Below, piece after piece: positions 1-9,589 of a stretch of DNA of 41,874 nt. The stretch covers positions 1-41,874 of the forward strand of contig CACKMC010000005.1 in assembly GCA_902601155.1 (NCBI GenBank), given 5' to 3'. The translations under genes were made by a program, and so were the position numbers. Origin of the DNA: Coxiellaceae bacterium (GTDB lineage: Bacteria > Pseudomonadota > Gammaproteobacteria > Comchoanobacterales > Comchoanobacteraceae). The notes beneath the pieces are model-generated. The model saw only the letters and a list, made by a program, of their open reading frames with translations. It had not been told where the DNA came from and did no database searches. Within the stretch, counting starts at the first letter, position 1, and every line of letters starts with the position of its first letter.

Positions 1-2
1 TA

Positions 3-614
3 ACATCTGAGGTCAAAAAAAATATTTTTCATTGTGCTGTCCAGTCCTCAAATCACGCGCTGGTAGATTCAATCATCATAGAAGAAGTCATTCCGTTAAC
101 AAATGACATGAAAACGACACTATTTGATCACACTATTCAACGTAAACAACTCTCATGGGTACACTTTATCATGAGACAGTCGGATAAATGGACGACGAAT
201 CATATCGAGCGACTATGGACTATGATGAAAGAAAATTGGGATAAGTCGGTCACTCAGCGTATTTATGTTGCTATTGTCAGTAAAAATTGGGAAGACCAGC
301 CATTCAGCCTAAACCTGCTACGTTCTTCTCTGGTGGGAAATATTAACCGAAAAATCATCGGTGCTTATGTCAGTAAAAATTGGGAAGACCAGCTATTCAG
401 CCTATACCTGCTACGTTCTTCTCTGGTGGGAAATCTTAACCGAAAAATCATCAGTTCTTATTTAACATGTCAAGATATGAACAACTTATCTCATGTCGCC
501 AAATTCACAGCATGCTATCATCTTCAAACAAGACTGAAAGCATATGATGCAGCAGAAGATCATCATCACGCCACTGTACGCCACTGTTTCCAGCAAGTCA
601 ACATGGTTCGGTAA
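3..614 (+). CDS. 3' part of an unrecognised protein with a duplicated 31-residue segment
   Basis: The reading frame is open from the left edge of the window to the TAA at 612-614, so the gene probably starts outside. The first internal ATG is at 108 and has no clear Shine-Dalgarno. I do not recognise a family. A segment with HIERLW and MMKENW near codons 60-75 is faintly transposase-like but lacks a catalytic triad I can defend. Two consecutive 31-residue copies beginning VSKNWEDQ and ending NRKII.. are nearly identical and come from a DNA-level tandem duplication. The tail is His-rich (EDHHHATVRH). About 250 bases without a gene follow before giant protein A. It could be an effector-type accessory protein or a decaying gene; function is unknown. 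Confidence 0.4.
   Translation, partial: TSEVKKNIFHCAVQSSNHALVDSIIIEEVIPLTNDMKTTLFDHTIQRKQLSWVHFIMRQSDKWTTNHIERLWTMMKENWDKSVTQRIYVAIVSKNWEDQPFSLNLLRSSLVGNINRKIIGAYVSKNWEDQLFSLYLLRSSLVGNLNRKIISSYLTCQDMNNLSHVAKFTACYHLQTRLKAYDAAEDHHHATVRHCFQQVNMVR
276..461 (+). repeat. 93-bp in-frame tandem duplication
   Basis: Two adjacent units, 276-368 and 369-461, differ at only a few bases. Each starts gtcagtaaaaattgggaaga and encodes 31 residues. The length is a multiple of three, so the host frame is preserved. The high identity suggests a recent duplication. Confidence 0.9.
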
Positions 615-805
615 TATAGGCAACTGATGTGATAAGGAATGATGTATACAGCAGGCCCTGTCAATAAGTGCTTTTTAGAAAGGTTGAGTGTCAAGACCAG
701 TATCAGTATCATCACAAGTCATGGGCTATCTAGCGTGCCGGTGATGATCGTTACTTGCTACATGGCAGTTACATTGTTCCAGATGTCGTGATTGATGGTA
801 TATGA

Positions 806-834
806 TTGACAAAAACATTGTTTTTTGCTAGGAT
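806..834 (+). promoter_or_regulatory. Sigma-70-type promoter for giant protein A
   Basis: A perfect TTGACA (806-811) and a TAGGAT -10 (829-834) are separated by exactly 17 bases. The predicted start point near 841 gives a leader of only about 24 bases before the ATG at 865. That leader has no good Shine-Dalgarno, so translation may start weakly or in an almost leaderless fashion. The upstream stretch 615-805 shows no supportable gene. Confidence 0.65.
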
Positions 835-864
835 CGCTATGGATTTATAACGACGTCAAACATT

Positions 865-3800
865 ATGCATAATTATGTTACGCTTAGAATAGATGGGTCA
901 CAATCACCGTCGACAGATACACAGAAATCAAATTCACTGCCTCTTTATGAAAAGAGTGTTATCGAAGTTAAAGGCTATCACGTAGCAGTGGAAGATCAAG
1001 ATGCCTTTCAGAAAATGCTTAAGAGCCATCCTTATTGGGTTGCGAATACGGCTTATTTACCAGAAGGTTGGCAGGTTGCCAAGAGTGCGGAGCATCGATT
1101 TGTTTTTTATAAGCTTAGGCAAGACACAAAAGACGCTGTCGTCGAACCACGATGGTTTGATGAGCATCCTATGCCCTCAAACCATCGTGTGATACCAAAA
1201 TGGTATGCGCCCTTATTGGCAGAGAAGGGAGGATCGCAACCACTTGAAAAAGCTCTCCAGGTTTTAGTGCAAACTTTGCTTGCTCGAGGGATATCCAAGG
1301 ATGAAGTGGCGGCATGGAAAATAGTGGGCGTGGAAGAGAGCAATGCAGGCTGCATCATGGGACTCTGTCATGCTTTGATTACCTATCCTTCTTTAGACCC
1401 AGAAGATCACGCCTTTCAGTGCAGAGAAGTCATGAGGTGGTCATTAGATCAATTACATTCCATGAGCCAACTTTATAATACGATGGCACACCAAAGACAA
1501 ATGGCGGCGCCTGCGTATCGCGTACTGATCCCTGAATTATTAGCTTCATCTGAGACAGAAGAGAATCCGTATCATGAAGCATGTATCAAAGCACGCTGGC
1601 GTCTACCACATGGTGAGTTGGTTCCTCTGCTGCGTAAAGTAGCTGACTCAACAGCAGCGATTGAGCGGGGTATTGCCGCCAATCAAGTCAAAGAAAAATT
1701 GGACATAGATCAAATTAAAGATGGTAGCACTTGGGCTGAGTTAATTGAGACGCGTATGACATGTTTGCAACAGGATGCTCAGCATCGTCCCGAGATTGTT
1801 GAGGAAGTGTTGACCTCGTTTGGAGAGGAGGTGACAAAGGGGGTTGAGTCGCCAAAGAAAACAAGAGCTCATACAAGCGATGTATCAGATGGCAACACGC
1901 AAAAGTTTACAAATTTTTTTGAAGAAAAATTCAACAATCAATATGATGAAGACGCTCAAAAAAGGACACTTCGTGGCATTTGTCACGCCATCATGGGTGG
2001 AGAAGGCGATGCTTCGTTAACCTGGGAAGATGCTTACAGCCCCTCTTTTAAGGCATTAGAAGGCGATGCGCTTCGTCGTCCAAACTATTTTGATCGTGTC
2101 TCCGGAGAGAGTCAACTTAATGCTTTTGATCGAGCATTTAGCCTGCCTTGGATGTCCTCAAAGGATATCACATTAAAGGATGAAGCAAAAAAACTCTATG
2201 ACGCTTTAGAAAAAAAAATCAATGCACTTGAAACAGACCATGCTAAGCGTTTAGGCTTACATGTTGTGCTTTCCAGGGCTTATCAGCATTGGCGTGTGAT
2301 GAATAGAGAACAATCCAGCGAGCGTTTACCCTATGCAGAAGTATTGCCAAAAAACGACTGGGAAGATGCCACAAAGATCATCGCCGCTTTCACGGCAGGT
2401 TTTGAAGATATAGGAAGTAAGATCACCCATACTTGGGGATTAGCCGATTTCTTTGATGTGTTTGCGGGAAGTCTATTGGGCAATATGAAAAAACAGCCTA
2501 AGTCTGATACCATAGCGCGTCAAAAAGCGCTCATAGAGGCCTGTCGTCGTTGTTCAGATCGAGGTGATTTAGCGGAGACTGATACTGAGAAGATCTGGCT
2601 TGAATCCTGGGCTGGAGGTGGTGTGTCAGAGCGCGATGAGGCTGTCACGCAGGCTATTCAATCATTTTCCCAATTTTTCAGAGGTGAGTTTTCAACAACC
2701 AGATGGGCATGGGTATTGGGTAATATCAATGGTTTGATTAAAAAAAAATTTGGTGTTGTCAGAGAAGAAGCTGAAAAAAAAGGCGGTATGCTGCCAACGT
2801 ATGCGATGCTGAAGCCTGAATGTATTGCTGTCACGATCAAACCGCAAGGTATTGCATTGGTTCTTGACTTATTGTTTGAAAAAATGGGCATGAACCAACG
2901 TTCGGTGGTTTTGAGGCAAGGTTTGACACAAGCTTTTTATGACTCACTGGGATCCGAAGATGCCCAAGAAGTGAAGGCAGGCCAAACAGCCATGAGTTGC
3001 GGTGGGTTTGCATTGGTTCGCCGTGTGATGGGTTTTTGGGTGCAATTATCTCATTGTCAGCAGTTGTTTAAACACGCCCCGAAATCTGATCATCGTCGTC
3101 TTGAGATGTATTTAGTCGATGCTTTACAGAAAAAAAAGTTACCTGATCTTTATAAGTATTTGGCGCAATGTGGTTTTTTTGAGATGAAAGCGAGTATTGA
3201 ACAGCAGTATCTTTATACATCACTTGTTGATGGTATGCCTGAGTCAGGTTTTCAGGAAAAGACGATTAAATCAGTAATCAAAGATACTATTTGCCCAGAA
3301 GCATTGGGTACACATGCTTACTATCACATCAGCCTAATTGAGTCACAGGCATTTGCACCAAGCTTGTACCTTCCTTTTATTGCATTTTGGTCAAAGTATC
3401 GACGTGACCTAGAAAATTCAAAAGCGCCATGCGCTATACCATCAGCATGGGAAAAATATACGAAATGTCGCAAGTTTAGCGACTGTTTTGTTGAGCATGC
3501 GCCAGCAAATCTTATTCAGAGCGCTGACCTTGTGACTTCTTTAAAGGCTTTAGGGGATGGAGGGCCAGAAGTGTGGGTAAAGCATCCAGCGGTGTCGGCT
3601 ATCAATGCTATTAAGGCATATAACAATCCCGATAAGTATGCGTGGATTCATGGTGAAGTCTTGGATCCAGAGGATCGAAAGGATTTTAAACAGATCATTG
3701 ACGGGCAATGGCGTCAAAGTTTGCCCGAAACAGAACCCCTGCGTTATGCAGAGGATTTCTGGACGGTGGTCGCAACACTTTATGAACGGTTAGGGGCTAC

Positions 3801-6800
3801 GTCATTTGAAAAGTATCTCGTTGGCAGTACGCCGGCCCAATTGTATGCATTGGGTCAGGATAGTGAGCGCCTAGTGAGATACGACAGTCATCGACGGCAA
3901 GTACTGTATCTACTTTATAAGAAACGGGAACAGTCTAAAAAAACACCATTGCTGGAGAATCAGAGCCAACGTGCTGAGGAGACTAAGACGAACGAGTCAG
4001 TCGTTTTGTCTACTCATTCAAGCTCCCTGAGTTATGGGAAGGATGCATATGAGAAGCTTCTAGATGATGACTGGCATGAGCTTAATTATCCACGACCAAG
4101 CAGCTACGACCATAACCCAAAAGTTTGTGATATGTTCCTGTGGTTAGCTTATTCGCAAAAAATGGGTCAATGGATCACGCCGCCCAAGTATCTTTTAGCA
4201 AAGAACGGTGATATTTACCAAGCCATGTTACCTCAGGCGTTCCAAATTTTTCAAGGTTTCATTGATAAATTCGAAAGTTTAGCACCCCACAGTAACTCGT
4301 TGATACAGCAACGGATCGAAGGTTGGCTCAAGCGCGTTGAGATGGCAAAAGTACAGGAGGGAGTGCGTGATCAATTTAACAAGATTGTGGAGGATTTAAG
4401 CGGTTTAGATTCTTCGCTTCAGCCATTGGCATGGAAAGTGCTTGCAGAAGACCTGCACAGGTCACCTGCAATAAATAGCCAGCTGATTGGTGTAATACGT
4501 GGTCAGCTCTTCGAGGGTCGACAGTTGCCCGTGAAGGTGACGTACCCTCAGCGATTAAACGCATGTCGTGTGTTACTGGATAGCTGGGCAAAATGGCAGG
4601 AGCATTGCCCTCATTTGGTAAACTTGCCTTCAGAAGATAGAGAGTATGGTGTTCATTTTTATTACTTGAGCCGTCTTTTACAACTGGATGGTCCAGAAGC
4701 GATCAAATCCATGAAGAGTATCAATGGTCGTGTCAACCAAGGTTTTAGTGAGAACGAAATCGGTAGTATTTTAGGCGACCTATGCCCCTTATTTGGAAGC
4801 TTGGGGCAGCCTGTCGTGTTTACTTTAAAAGCAGAGCATGGTGCAACGAAAGCCGAAGTGCAACAGAAGGTAGAGGCTTTTTACAGGCAAGATAGACTGT
4901 TGTCTGAATCTCAAGATTTCATGGTGCTTGCAAAAAAAATGGTAGATGACAATTGGATGACGACGCAAGATGCGTCGATTAAAGATCTGAAGCAAGCACT
5001 GGATGATGCTCCTAACTTGAACGAACTTTGTCAAGCGATGATAAAGCTTCAATCCCGTCTTTGTTGTCATTGGGAGGGTACTGATCGTATAGGTCAGCGA
5101 TTAAACAGTACGCAGGTGTTAACATGTGCAGCCATGCTTTTAAAAACCCAATCAAAAAACAAGCTAGCCTCCTTTGAAATTGCCATGGGTGAGGGTAAGT
5201 CACGGATGGCTGCTTTTGTTGCGATGGTATGGTTAAAGTCTAAAGATTTTGAGACAAATACTGTTGTCTATTGTACCAGTCAGCCTAGCTTAGCGAAGCG
5301 TTGGGCTAATCAATACCATGACTTGGCCAAAGTATTGAATATCGAAATAAAATCCTGTGCACCCAATCAGGTGATGACATGGGGACATTCATCACGTCTA
5401 ACTTTGTATGTGATGGATCATGTGACATTTGCGTTATCTCATCAAGCTAAGCCGTTTGAGGGGTATGTGATGGTGGATGAAGCTGATCAGGCTTTAACCA
5501 TGTTACCTCGTATTATTCAGGCTGAAAAAGTAAACAAGTTGCCTTACCCAAATAGGGTTTTTGTGGACTTGATCAAATATTGTGAAAAAACGCCACAGAA
5601 TTTACGTAGTCTTCCTGATTTTCTTGAGCAAGAAAATTATCGTGAATTATATCAAGATACGCCGGATTTATATAGATTATTACAACGAGCCACGGCATTT
5701 CTTGCACAACATAAACAGTGGTCATATACCTTTAATAAGGCTGGTCATTTGCTTGTGTTGGACCGCAGTAGGCAACAGCCTAATGCAGACAGTGGTGAAA
5801 TGACATGGATGGATCTTGGCAATGGATTTACACAGTTTGCAGAGGCTAAGCATTATTTGGCACAGGGTAAAGGGGGCGACTTTACACCGTCTCCTTGGTA
5901 CAAAAATAATAAGCCTTGTCGTTTAGATTTAGCGCAAGCAAATTTTGGTGGTATCATGATGAGCGGTACGTTAAAACACGCTGTTGATCATGTGTTTGAC
6001 GTGCCAAGACATAAAAAATCTTGCATTGAGCGACAACTACTAACGTATGATAGCTATGAGGCATGCTGGCATGCATTAGAAGAGGCTATTAAGGTTGAAG
6101 CAAGCGATAAAAAAGGCAGTAGAGGAAGCGCTGATGAAAAAAAATCTGCCGTCTTGATTCTTTTGCCCTCTCTTCAAGATTTAGAGGCATTTAGGTCGCA
6201 AGGGCTAAGGTTGATCGGTGATCAAGCCATGCGTTACACATTCATTGATCCCTCAACAGCCAAGCCAGCAGAGATAGAGGCCTTAGAAAAAGATCAAGGC
6301 CAACCCTATGCGGTAAGTGTAGGTGTGGTGGATCATTTAGGTGTTGGTGTAGATATTTATTCTCAGTATTTAAAAGTCATTTTCTTGGATATCAACCCAG
6401 ATAAGCGTTTTTCTTCAGCCTTAAAGGCACAGTGGCAAGCGCGCACAGGACGACAAGGCCGTGCGGGGATGGCCATCCATATTCGGCATACAGACGCCGG
6501 TAGGCGCCCCTCTATCAAAGAAGATGAGCGGACACATCATTTGTCGAGTATCGTTCGTGCTAAACAAGACTTATTTGCATCGTGCGATGATTTGAGAGAT
6601 GATGCTTCGCAGAAATTATTGCCAGCAAGTCCTACTTTGATTGATTTAAAGGGTAAGCAATCCACCTTTTTTGAATACCAACGTAAGATTCAAGATACTT
6701 TTATGGCGCGTGTGCGTGATGGTGTGAAGCTTATCGATGGTACAAACTGGACAGATTATGTGCAAACATTGAGAGGTCGTGCAAAGACAAAAGCATCCTG

Positions 6801-8073
6801 GAAGCATTATGCCAAAGCGATGAAGAAAACTTGGCAGAATAAAATACAACACGACAAACCACATCAGCAAAAAGAAGATAGCCGTGCTGCACTTAAGCAG
6901 AACCAAATAGCTTATCTTTTGTTTATGTGCGTATTTTTTGGTGTATTGGGTAGTGCCCCTTTTTATTTACGGTCGAATCATGAGCTCTGGATGACCTTGC
7001 TCTTTTTTGCAGGCTTGTCTTTGGTGTTGCTGTGCGGCAGTATCAGTTTTTTCCGAACCAAGCGATCCGCTGTTTTGCAAACCAAACAGGCCATCAAAGA
7101 GTTGACAAAAATTAAGGAAGGCAGTGCCTTTGTTAAGGCGATGTCCAACGAGGGGGCAAAGCCATTAGATCAGATATGGCAGTCCAAAGTAAAGGCGATG
7201 TCTGATCAATGTAAAGACTCTGTTCAGGGCATTATTTCCCAATTTAACACGTATGTGGATAGTTTAGGTGACACCAAACAAGACAATACGCTTGAACAGG
7301 CCAAAGATGCTGCTCAGCAAGCACTAGAGGAGGCAGAGAGTAAATTGGCTGAGTTTCGCGAGGGAAAAGTAGCGGCAGAGAACGTATTAGAAACAAACCG
7401 CACAGAAGAAGCTGGCGCTAGGCATGCCTATCAAAAAGCCTTTTTGGCATATGGCACTAAGGCTCGCGAGTTTCTTAAGGCATGGGATGCTGGCAAACAA
7501 GCTAAAGATGATTCTGATCATTTACGCTATGTCGAGGCATTGAAAATGTTTTTCTCAGAAGATGATAGTCAATCTGATCAGGATAGGGCGCCAGATAAGA
7601 TGGCAGCATGCTTGGCGCACGCTATACCAGAGAAGCTTGAGACGATAGGGAAAGGTTGGTTTTGGAGTTCTTCAACAGACTGGTCAAAGGATTTAACGTC
7701 ACTTCATCAAGCTGTGAAGAACGCCAAAAACACATGGGTAGAAGCAAACGATGCATGGCAGGCAGCAAACGGCGAGTTCACAACGAAGATTGATGCGCTC
7801 CAAGCGCAAGAAGCGGTGGTACAAAAGGGAACAGAAGTATATAAGGCTGCAGAAACAGCATGGCAGCAGGAACAAGAGAAACAGCAGGCTGATCATAAGT
7901 TCAAAGAGCGGGAAGCATGGTTGAACAAACTGCCTGATTTGTCTTATATCAGTGAATCTGTCTCGGCAGGTGAGATTGCCTCAGGGGGCGATGAAGGTAG
8001 CCAGGATTTGGACTCACTCATCGAAAAATTTAAGGCTCATTGCGCACCGCCATCGCCAACAATTTCCGCTTAG
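865..8073 (+). CDS. Giant membrane-tethered SecA-like motor protein (paralog A)
   Basis: This 2402-residue protein has a SecA/DEAD-type ATPase motor in its last 40 percent. Residues 1 to about 1400 look largely helical and match no domain I recognise. A Q-motif-like LNSTQ precedes the Walker A MGEGKS (K1445). Motif II is VDEADQ (1537-1542). A GT motif, MMSGTL, lies near 1700, and motif VI QARTGRQGRAG ends at 1868 and resembles SecA GRSGRQGD. Two hydrophobic helices (about 2013-2035 and 2042-2063) form a hairpin. A long Ala/Glu/Lys-rich coiled coil follows, with a C-terminus ending in APPSPTISA. It shares architecture with the proteins at 12920 and 19853 but is clearly diverged, especially in the N-terminal half. 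It lacks SecA's usual size and C-terminal zinc motif, so it is not the housekeeping SecA. The ATPase call is fairly sure; the role is unknown. Confidence 0.72.
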   Translation: MHNYVTLRIDGSQSPSTDTQKSNSLPLYEKSVIEVKGYHVAVEDQDAFQKMLKSHPYWVANTAYLPEGWQVAKSAEHRFVFYKLRQDTKDAVVEPRWFDEHPMPSNHRVIPKWYAPLLAEKGGSQPLEKALQVLVQTLLARGISKDEVAAWKIVGVEESNAGCIMGLCHALITYPSLDPEDHAFQCREVMRWSLDQLHSMSQLYNTMAHQRQMAAPAYRVLIPELLASSETEENPYHEACIKARWRLPHGELVPLLRKVADSTAAIERGIAANQVKEKLDIDQIKDGSTWAELIETRMTCLQQDAQHRPEIVEEVLTSFGEEVTKGVESPKKTRAHTSDVSDGNTQKFTNFFEEKFNNQYDEDAQKRTLRGICHAIMGGEGDASLTWEDAYSPSFKALEGDALRRPNYFDRVSGESQLNAFDRAFSLPWMSSKDITLKDEAKKLYDALEKKINALETDHAKRLGLHVVLSRAYQHWRVMNREQSSERLPYAEVLPKNDWEDATKIIAAFTAGFEDIGSKITHTWGLADFFDVFAGSLLGNMKKQPKSDTIARQKALIEACRRCSDRGDLAETDTEKIWLESWAGGGVSERDEAVTQAIQSFSQFFRGEFSTTRWAWVLGNINGLIKKKFGVVREEAEKKGGMLPTYAMLKPECIAVTIKPQGIALVLDLLFEKMGMNQRSVVLRQGLTQAFYDSLGSEDAQEVKAGQTAMSCGGFALVRRVMGFWVQLSHCQQLFKHAPKSDHRRLEMYLVDALQKKKLPDLYKYLAQCGFFEMKASIEQQYLYTSLVDGMPESGFQEKTIKSVIKDTICPEALGTHAYYHISLIESQAFAPSLYLPFIAFWSKYRRDLENSKAPCAIPSAWEKYTKCRKFSDCFVEHAPANLIQSADLVTSLKALGDGGPEVWVKHPAVSAINAIKAYNNPDKYAWIHGEVLDPEDRKDFKQIIDGQWRQSLPETEPLRYAEDFWTVVATLYERLGATSFEKYLVGSTPAQLYALGQDSERLVRYDSHRRQVLYLLYKKREQSKKTPLLENQSQRAEETKTNESVVLSTHSSSLSYGKDAYEKLLDDDWHELNYPRPSSYDHNPKVCDMFLWLAYSQKMGQWITPPKYLLAKNGDIYQAMLPQAFQIFQGFIDKFESLAPHSNSLIQQRIEGWLKRVEMAKVQEGVRDQFNKIVEDLSGLDSSLQPLAWKVLAEDLHRSPAINSQLIGVIRGQLFEGRQLPVKVTYPQRLNACRVLLDSWAKWQEHCPHLVNLPSEDREYGVHFYYLSRLLQLDGPEAIKSMKSINGRVNQGFSENEIGSILGDLCPLFGSLGQPVVFTLKAEHGATKAEVQQKVEAFYRQDRLLSESQDFMVLAKKMVDDNWMTTQDASIKDLKQALDDAPNLNELCQAMIKLQSRLCCHWEGTDRIGQRLNSTQVLTCAAMLLKTQSKNKLASFEIAMGEGKSRMAAFVAMVWLKSKDFETNTVVYCTSQPSLAKRWANQYHDLAKVLNIEIKSCAPNQVMTWGHSSRLTLYVMDHVTFALSHQAKPFEGYVMVDEADQALTMLPRIIQAEKVNKLPYPNRVFVDLIKYCEKTPQNLRSLPDFLEQENYRELYQDTPDLYRLLQRATAFLAQHKQWSYTFNKAGHLLVLDRSRQQPNADSGEMTWMDLGNGFTQFAEAKHYLAQGKGGDFTPSPWYKNNKPCRLDLAQANFGGIMMSGTLKHAVDHVFDVPRHKKSCIERQLLTYDSYEACWHALEEAIKVEASDKKGSRGSADEKKSAVLILLPSLQDLEAFRSQGLRLIGDQAMRYTFIDPSTAKPAEIEALEKDQGQPYAVSVGVVDHLGVGVDIYSQYLKVIFLDINPDKRFSSALKAQWQARTGRQGRAGMAIHIRHTDAGRRPSIKEDERTHHLSSIVRAKQDLFASCDDLRDDASQKLLPASPTLIDLKGKQSTFFEYQRKIQDTFMARVRDGVKLIDGTNWTDYVQTLRGRAKTKASWKHYAKAMKKTWQNKIQHDKPHQQKEDSRAALKQNQIAYLLFMCVFFGVLGSAPFYLRSNHELWMTLLFFAGLSLVLLCGSISFFRTKRSAVLQTKQAIKELTKIKEGSAFVKAMSNEGAKPLDQIWQSKVKAMSDQCKDSVQGIISQFNTYVDSLGDTKQDNTLEQAKDAAQQALEEAESKLAEFREGKVAAENVLETNRTEEAGARHAYQKAFLAYGTKAREFLKAWDAGKQAKDDSDHLRYVEALKMFFSEDDSQSDQDRAPDKMAACLAHAIPEKLETIGKGWFWSSSTDWSKDLTSLHQAVKNAKNTWVEANDAWQAANGEFTTKIDALQAQEAVVQKGTEVYKAAETAWQQEQEKQQADHKFKEREAWLNKLPDLSYISESVSAGEIASGGDEGSQDLDSLIEKFKAHCAPPSPTISA

Positions 8074-8089
8074 GAAGCAAAGACTTCAC

Positions 8090-8118
8090 TTGTCTTTTTG
8101 TGCTTTTTTGCCTATACT
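8090..8118 (+). promoter_or_regulatory. Promoter of guaB-guaA
   Basis: TTGTCT (8090-8095) and TATACT (8113-8118) are spaced by 17 bases, with the start of guaB 28 bases downstream. A small hairpin, AAAGAC paired with GTCTTT and followed by T-rich DNA, overlaps the -35 region and might act as a weak terminator for the gene ending at 8073. No operator is evident. Confidence 0.6.
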
Positions 8119-8146
8119 GGGTCAAGTCATATGTTAGGTAAAAACA

Positions 8147-9589
8147 ATGTCTATCGCCATTACTTTTGATGATGTCTTGCTCGTTCCTCGTTATTCCACC
8201 GTCATGCCACAAGATGTGTCTTTGCAAACCCAAGGATGGCGTGGTATGCCATTTGAATGCCCTCTATGGTCTGCGGCCATGGATACGGTCACGGAAGCGC
8301 CCATGGCCATTGCCATGGCACAAACCGGTGGTTTAGGGGTTATTCATAAAAATAACACCCCAGAAGCACAAGCACAGCAAGTTGCTTATGTTAAAAAATT
8401 TGAGAGTGGTGTGATCCGTGATCCCATCACTGTCAGTCCTGGGACCACCGTAGCCGATGTCCGTCGTTTACAGGCCATGCATCGTTTTTCTGCCTTCCCT
8501 GTCTGTGAAGGAAAACGGCTGGTGGGTATGGTCACAAACCGAGACCTTCGTTTTGCAAAAGATGAGCATGCCCCCGTGAGTAAATACATGACACGCAAGC
8601 TGGTGACTGTGCCAGAAGGCACGGATCAGGCCGTCGTGATGGAAAAAATGCACGCACACCGCATTGAGAAAATTCTCCTTGTGGATGAGCAAGCACAATT
8701 GCGTGGTATGATGACCGTGAAAGATATCCTTCAATCCAAAGAACGGCCTTTAGCCACAAAGGATCAACACGGTCGTTTGTGTGTGGGTGCGGCTGTGGGG
8801 GTGGGTGAACAAAGTATGGCACGCGTGGATCAATTGGTTGCGCAAGGCGTCGATGTTTTAGTCCTTGACAGTGCACACGGCCATTCACTCAATGTCATCA
8901 CGACCTTACAACGCATCAAACGAGCCTACCCACAACAAGCGGTCGTGGTTGGCAATATTGTCACAGGGGAAGCCGCTTTGGCCTTGGAGGCAGAAGGCGC
9001 GGATGCTGTGAAAGTCGGTGTAGGCCCCGGATCGATTTGTACCACCCGTGTGGTGGCCGGTGTGGGCGTTCCTCAAATCACCGCCATTCAATCAGTGGCT
9101 GAGGCATTGCAAGGACGTATCCCGTTGATTGCAGATGGTGGTATTCGTTATTCAGGCGATGTGGCCAAAGCATTGGCAGCAGGCGCCAACAGTGTGATGA
9201 TTGGTAGTTTATTAGCCGGGACAGAAGAATCACCCGGTGAAGTGAATCTCTTTCAAGGTCGTGCCTACAAAGAATACCGAGGCATGGGGTCTTTGGCAGC
9301 TATGACAAAAGGGTCTTCTGAACGTTATTTTCAAGCCGATACAGACAGCCAAAAACTGGTGCCTGAAGGGATTGAAGGTCGTGTGCCATTTAAAGGCAGC
9401 ATGGAATCTGTGGTGCATCAACTCATGGGCGGTGTGCGTGCAAGCATGGGGTATACCGGCAGTCCGGATTTAGCCCGTTTTCGTGAGGCTTCTTTTGTCC
9501 AAGTCTCTGGGGCCAGTTTGCGTGAAAACCACCCACATGATATCACCATCACCAAAGAAGCACCCAACTATTCTAAGGAAGGCGCATGA
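8147..9589 (+). CDS. guaB: Inosine-5'-monophosphate dehydrogenase
   Basis: This cytoplasmic enzyme oxidises IMP to XMP with NAD+, the committed step of GMP synthesis. The 480-residue length is normal for the family. The N-terminal barrel strand with TFDDVLLVP is followed by a CBS pair at about 92-200. The catalytic loop [11 protein letters not shown] places the nucleophilic Cys at 298. The IMP-binding [10 protein letters not shown] and the flap region [10 protein letters not shown] are present. The start ATG has TTAGGT upstream at suitable spacing. Its stop overlaps the guaA start by ATGA, so the two are probably translationally coupled. Codon use and base composition look like the other housekeeping genes and unlike the giant genes on either side. 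Confidence 0.97.
   Translation: MSIAITFDDVLLVPRYSTVMPQDVSLQTQGWRGMPFECPLWSAAMDTVTEAPMAIAMAQTGGLGVIHKNNTPEAQAQQVAYVKKFESGVIRDPITVSPGTTVADVRRLQAMHRFSAFPVCEGKRLVGMVTNRDLRFAKDEHAPVSKYMTRKLVTVPEGTDQAVVMEKMHAHRIEKILLVDEQAQLRGMMTVKDILQSKERPLATKDQHGRLCVGAAVGVGEQSMARVDQLVAQGVDVLVLDSAHGHSLNVITTLQRIKRAYPQQAVVVGNIVTGEAALALEAEGADAVKVGVGPGSICTTRVVAGVGVPQITAIQSVAEALQGRIPLIADGGIRYSGDVAKALAAGANSVMIGSLLAGTEESPGEVNLFQGRAYKEYRGMGSLAAMTKGSSERYFQADTDSQKLVPEGIEGRVPFKGSMESVVHQLMGGVRASMGYTGSPDLARFREASFVQVSGASLRENHPHDITITKEAPNYSKEGA

Noticed and set aside
60-260. ISXO2-like or IS630-like transposase in the left-edge gene
   Set aside because: The HIERLW stretch is only faintly similar, no acidic triad or terminal inverted repeats are visible, and the following duplicated segment does not fit a transposase.
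640-805. Possible decayed gene upstream of paralog A
   Set aside because: One frame gives a plausible short peptide (DDRYLLHGSYIVPDVV), but stops flank it and nothing supports a family.
865-8073. Calling one of the giant genes the housekeeping secA
   Set aside because: They are over twice the length, have a membrane hairpin, lack SecA's zinc-binding tail, and occur three times. The true secA should lie elsewhere.
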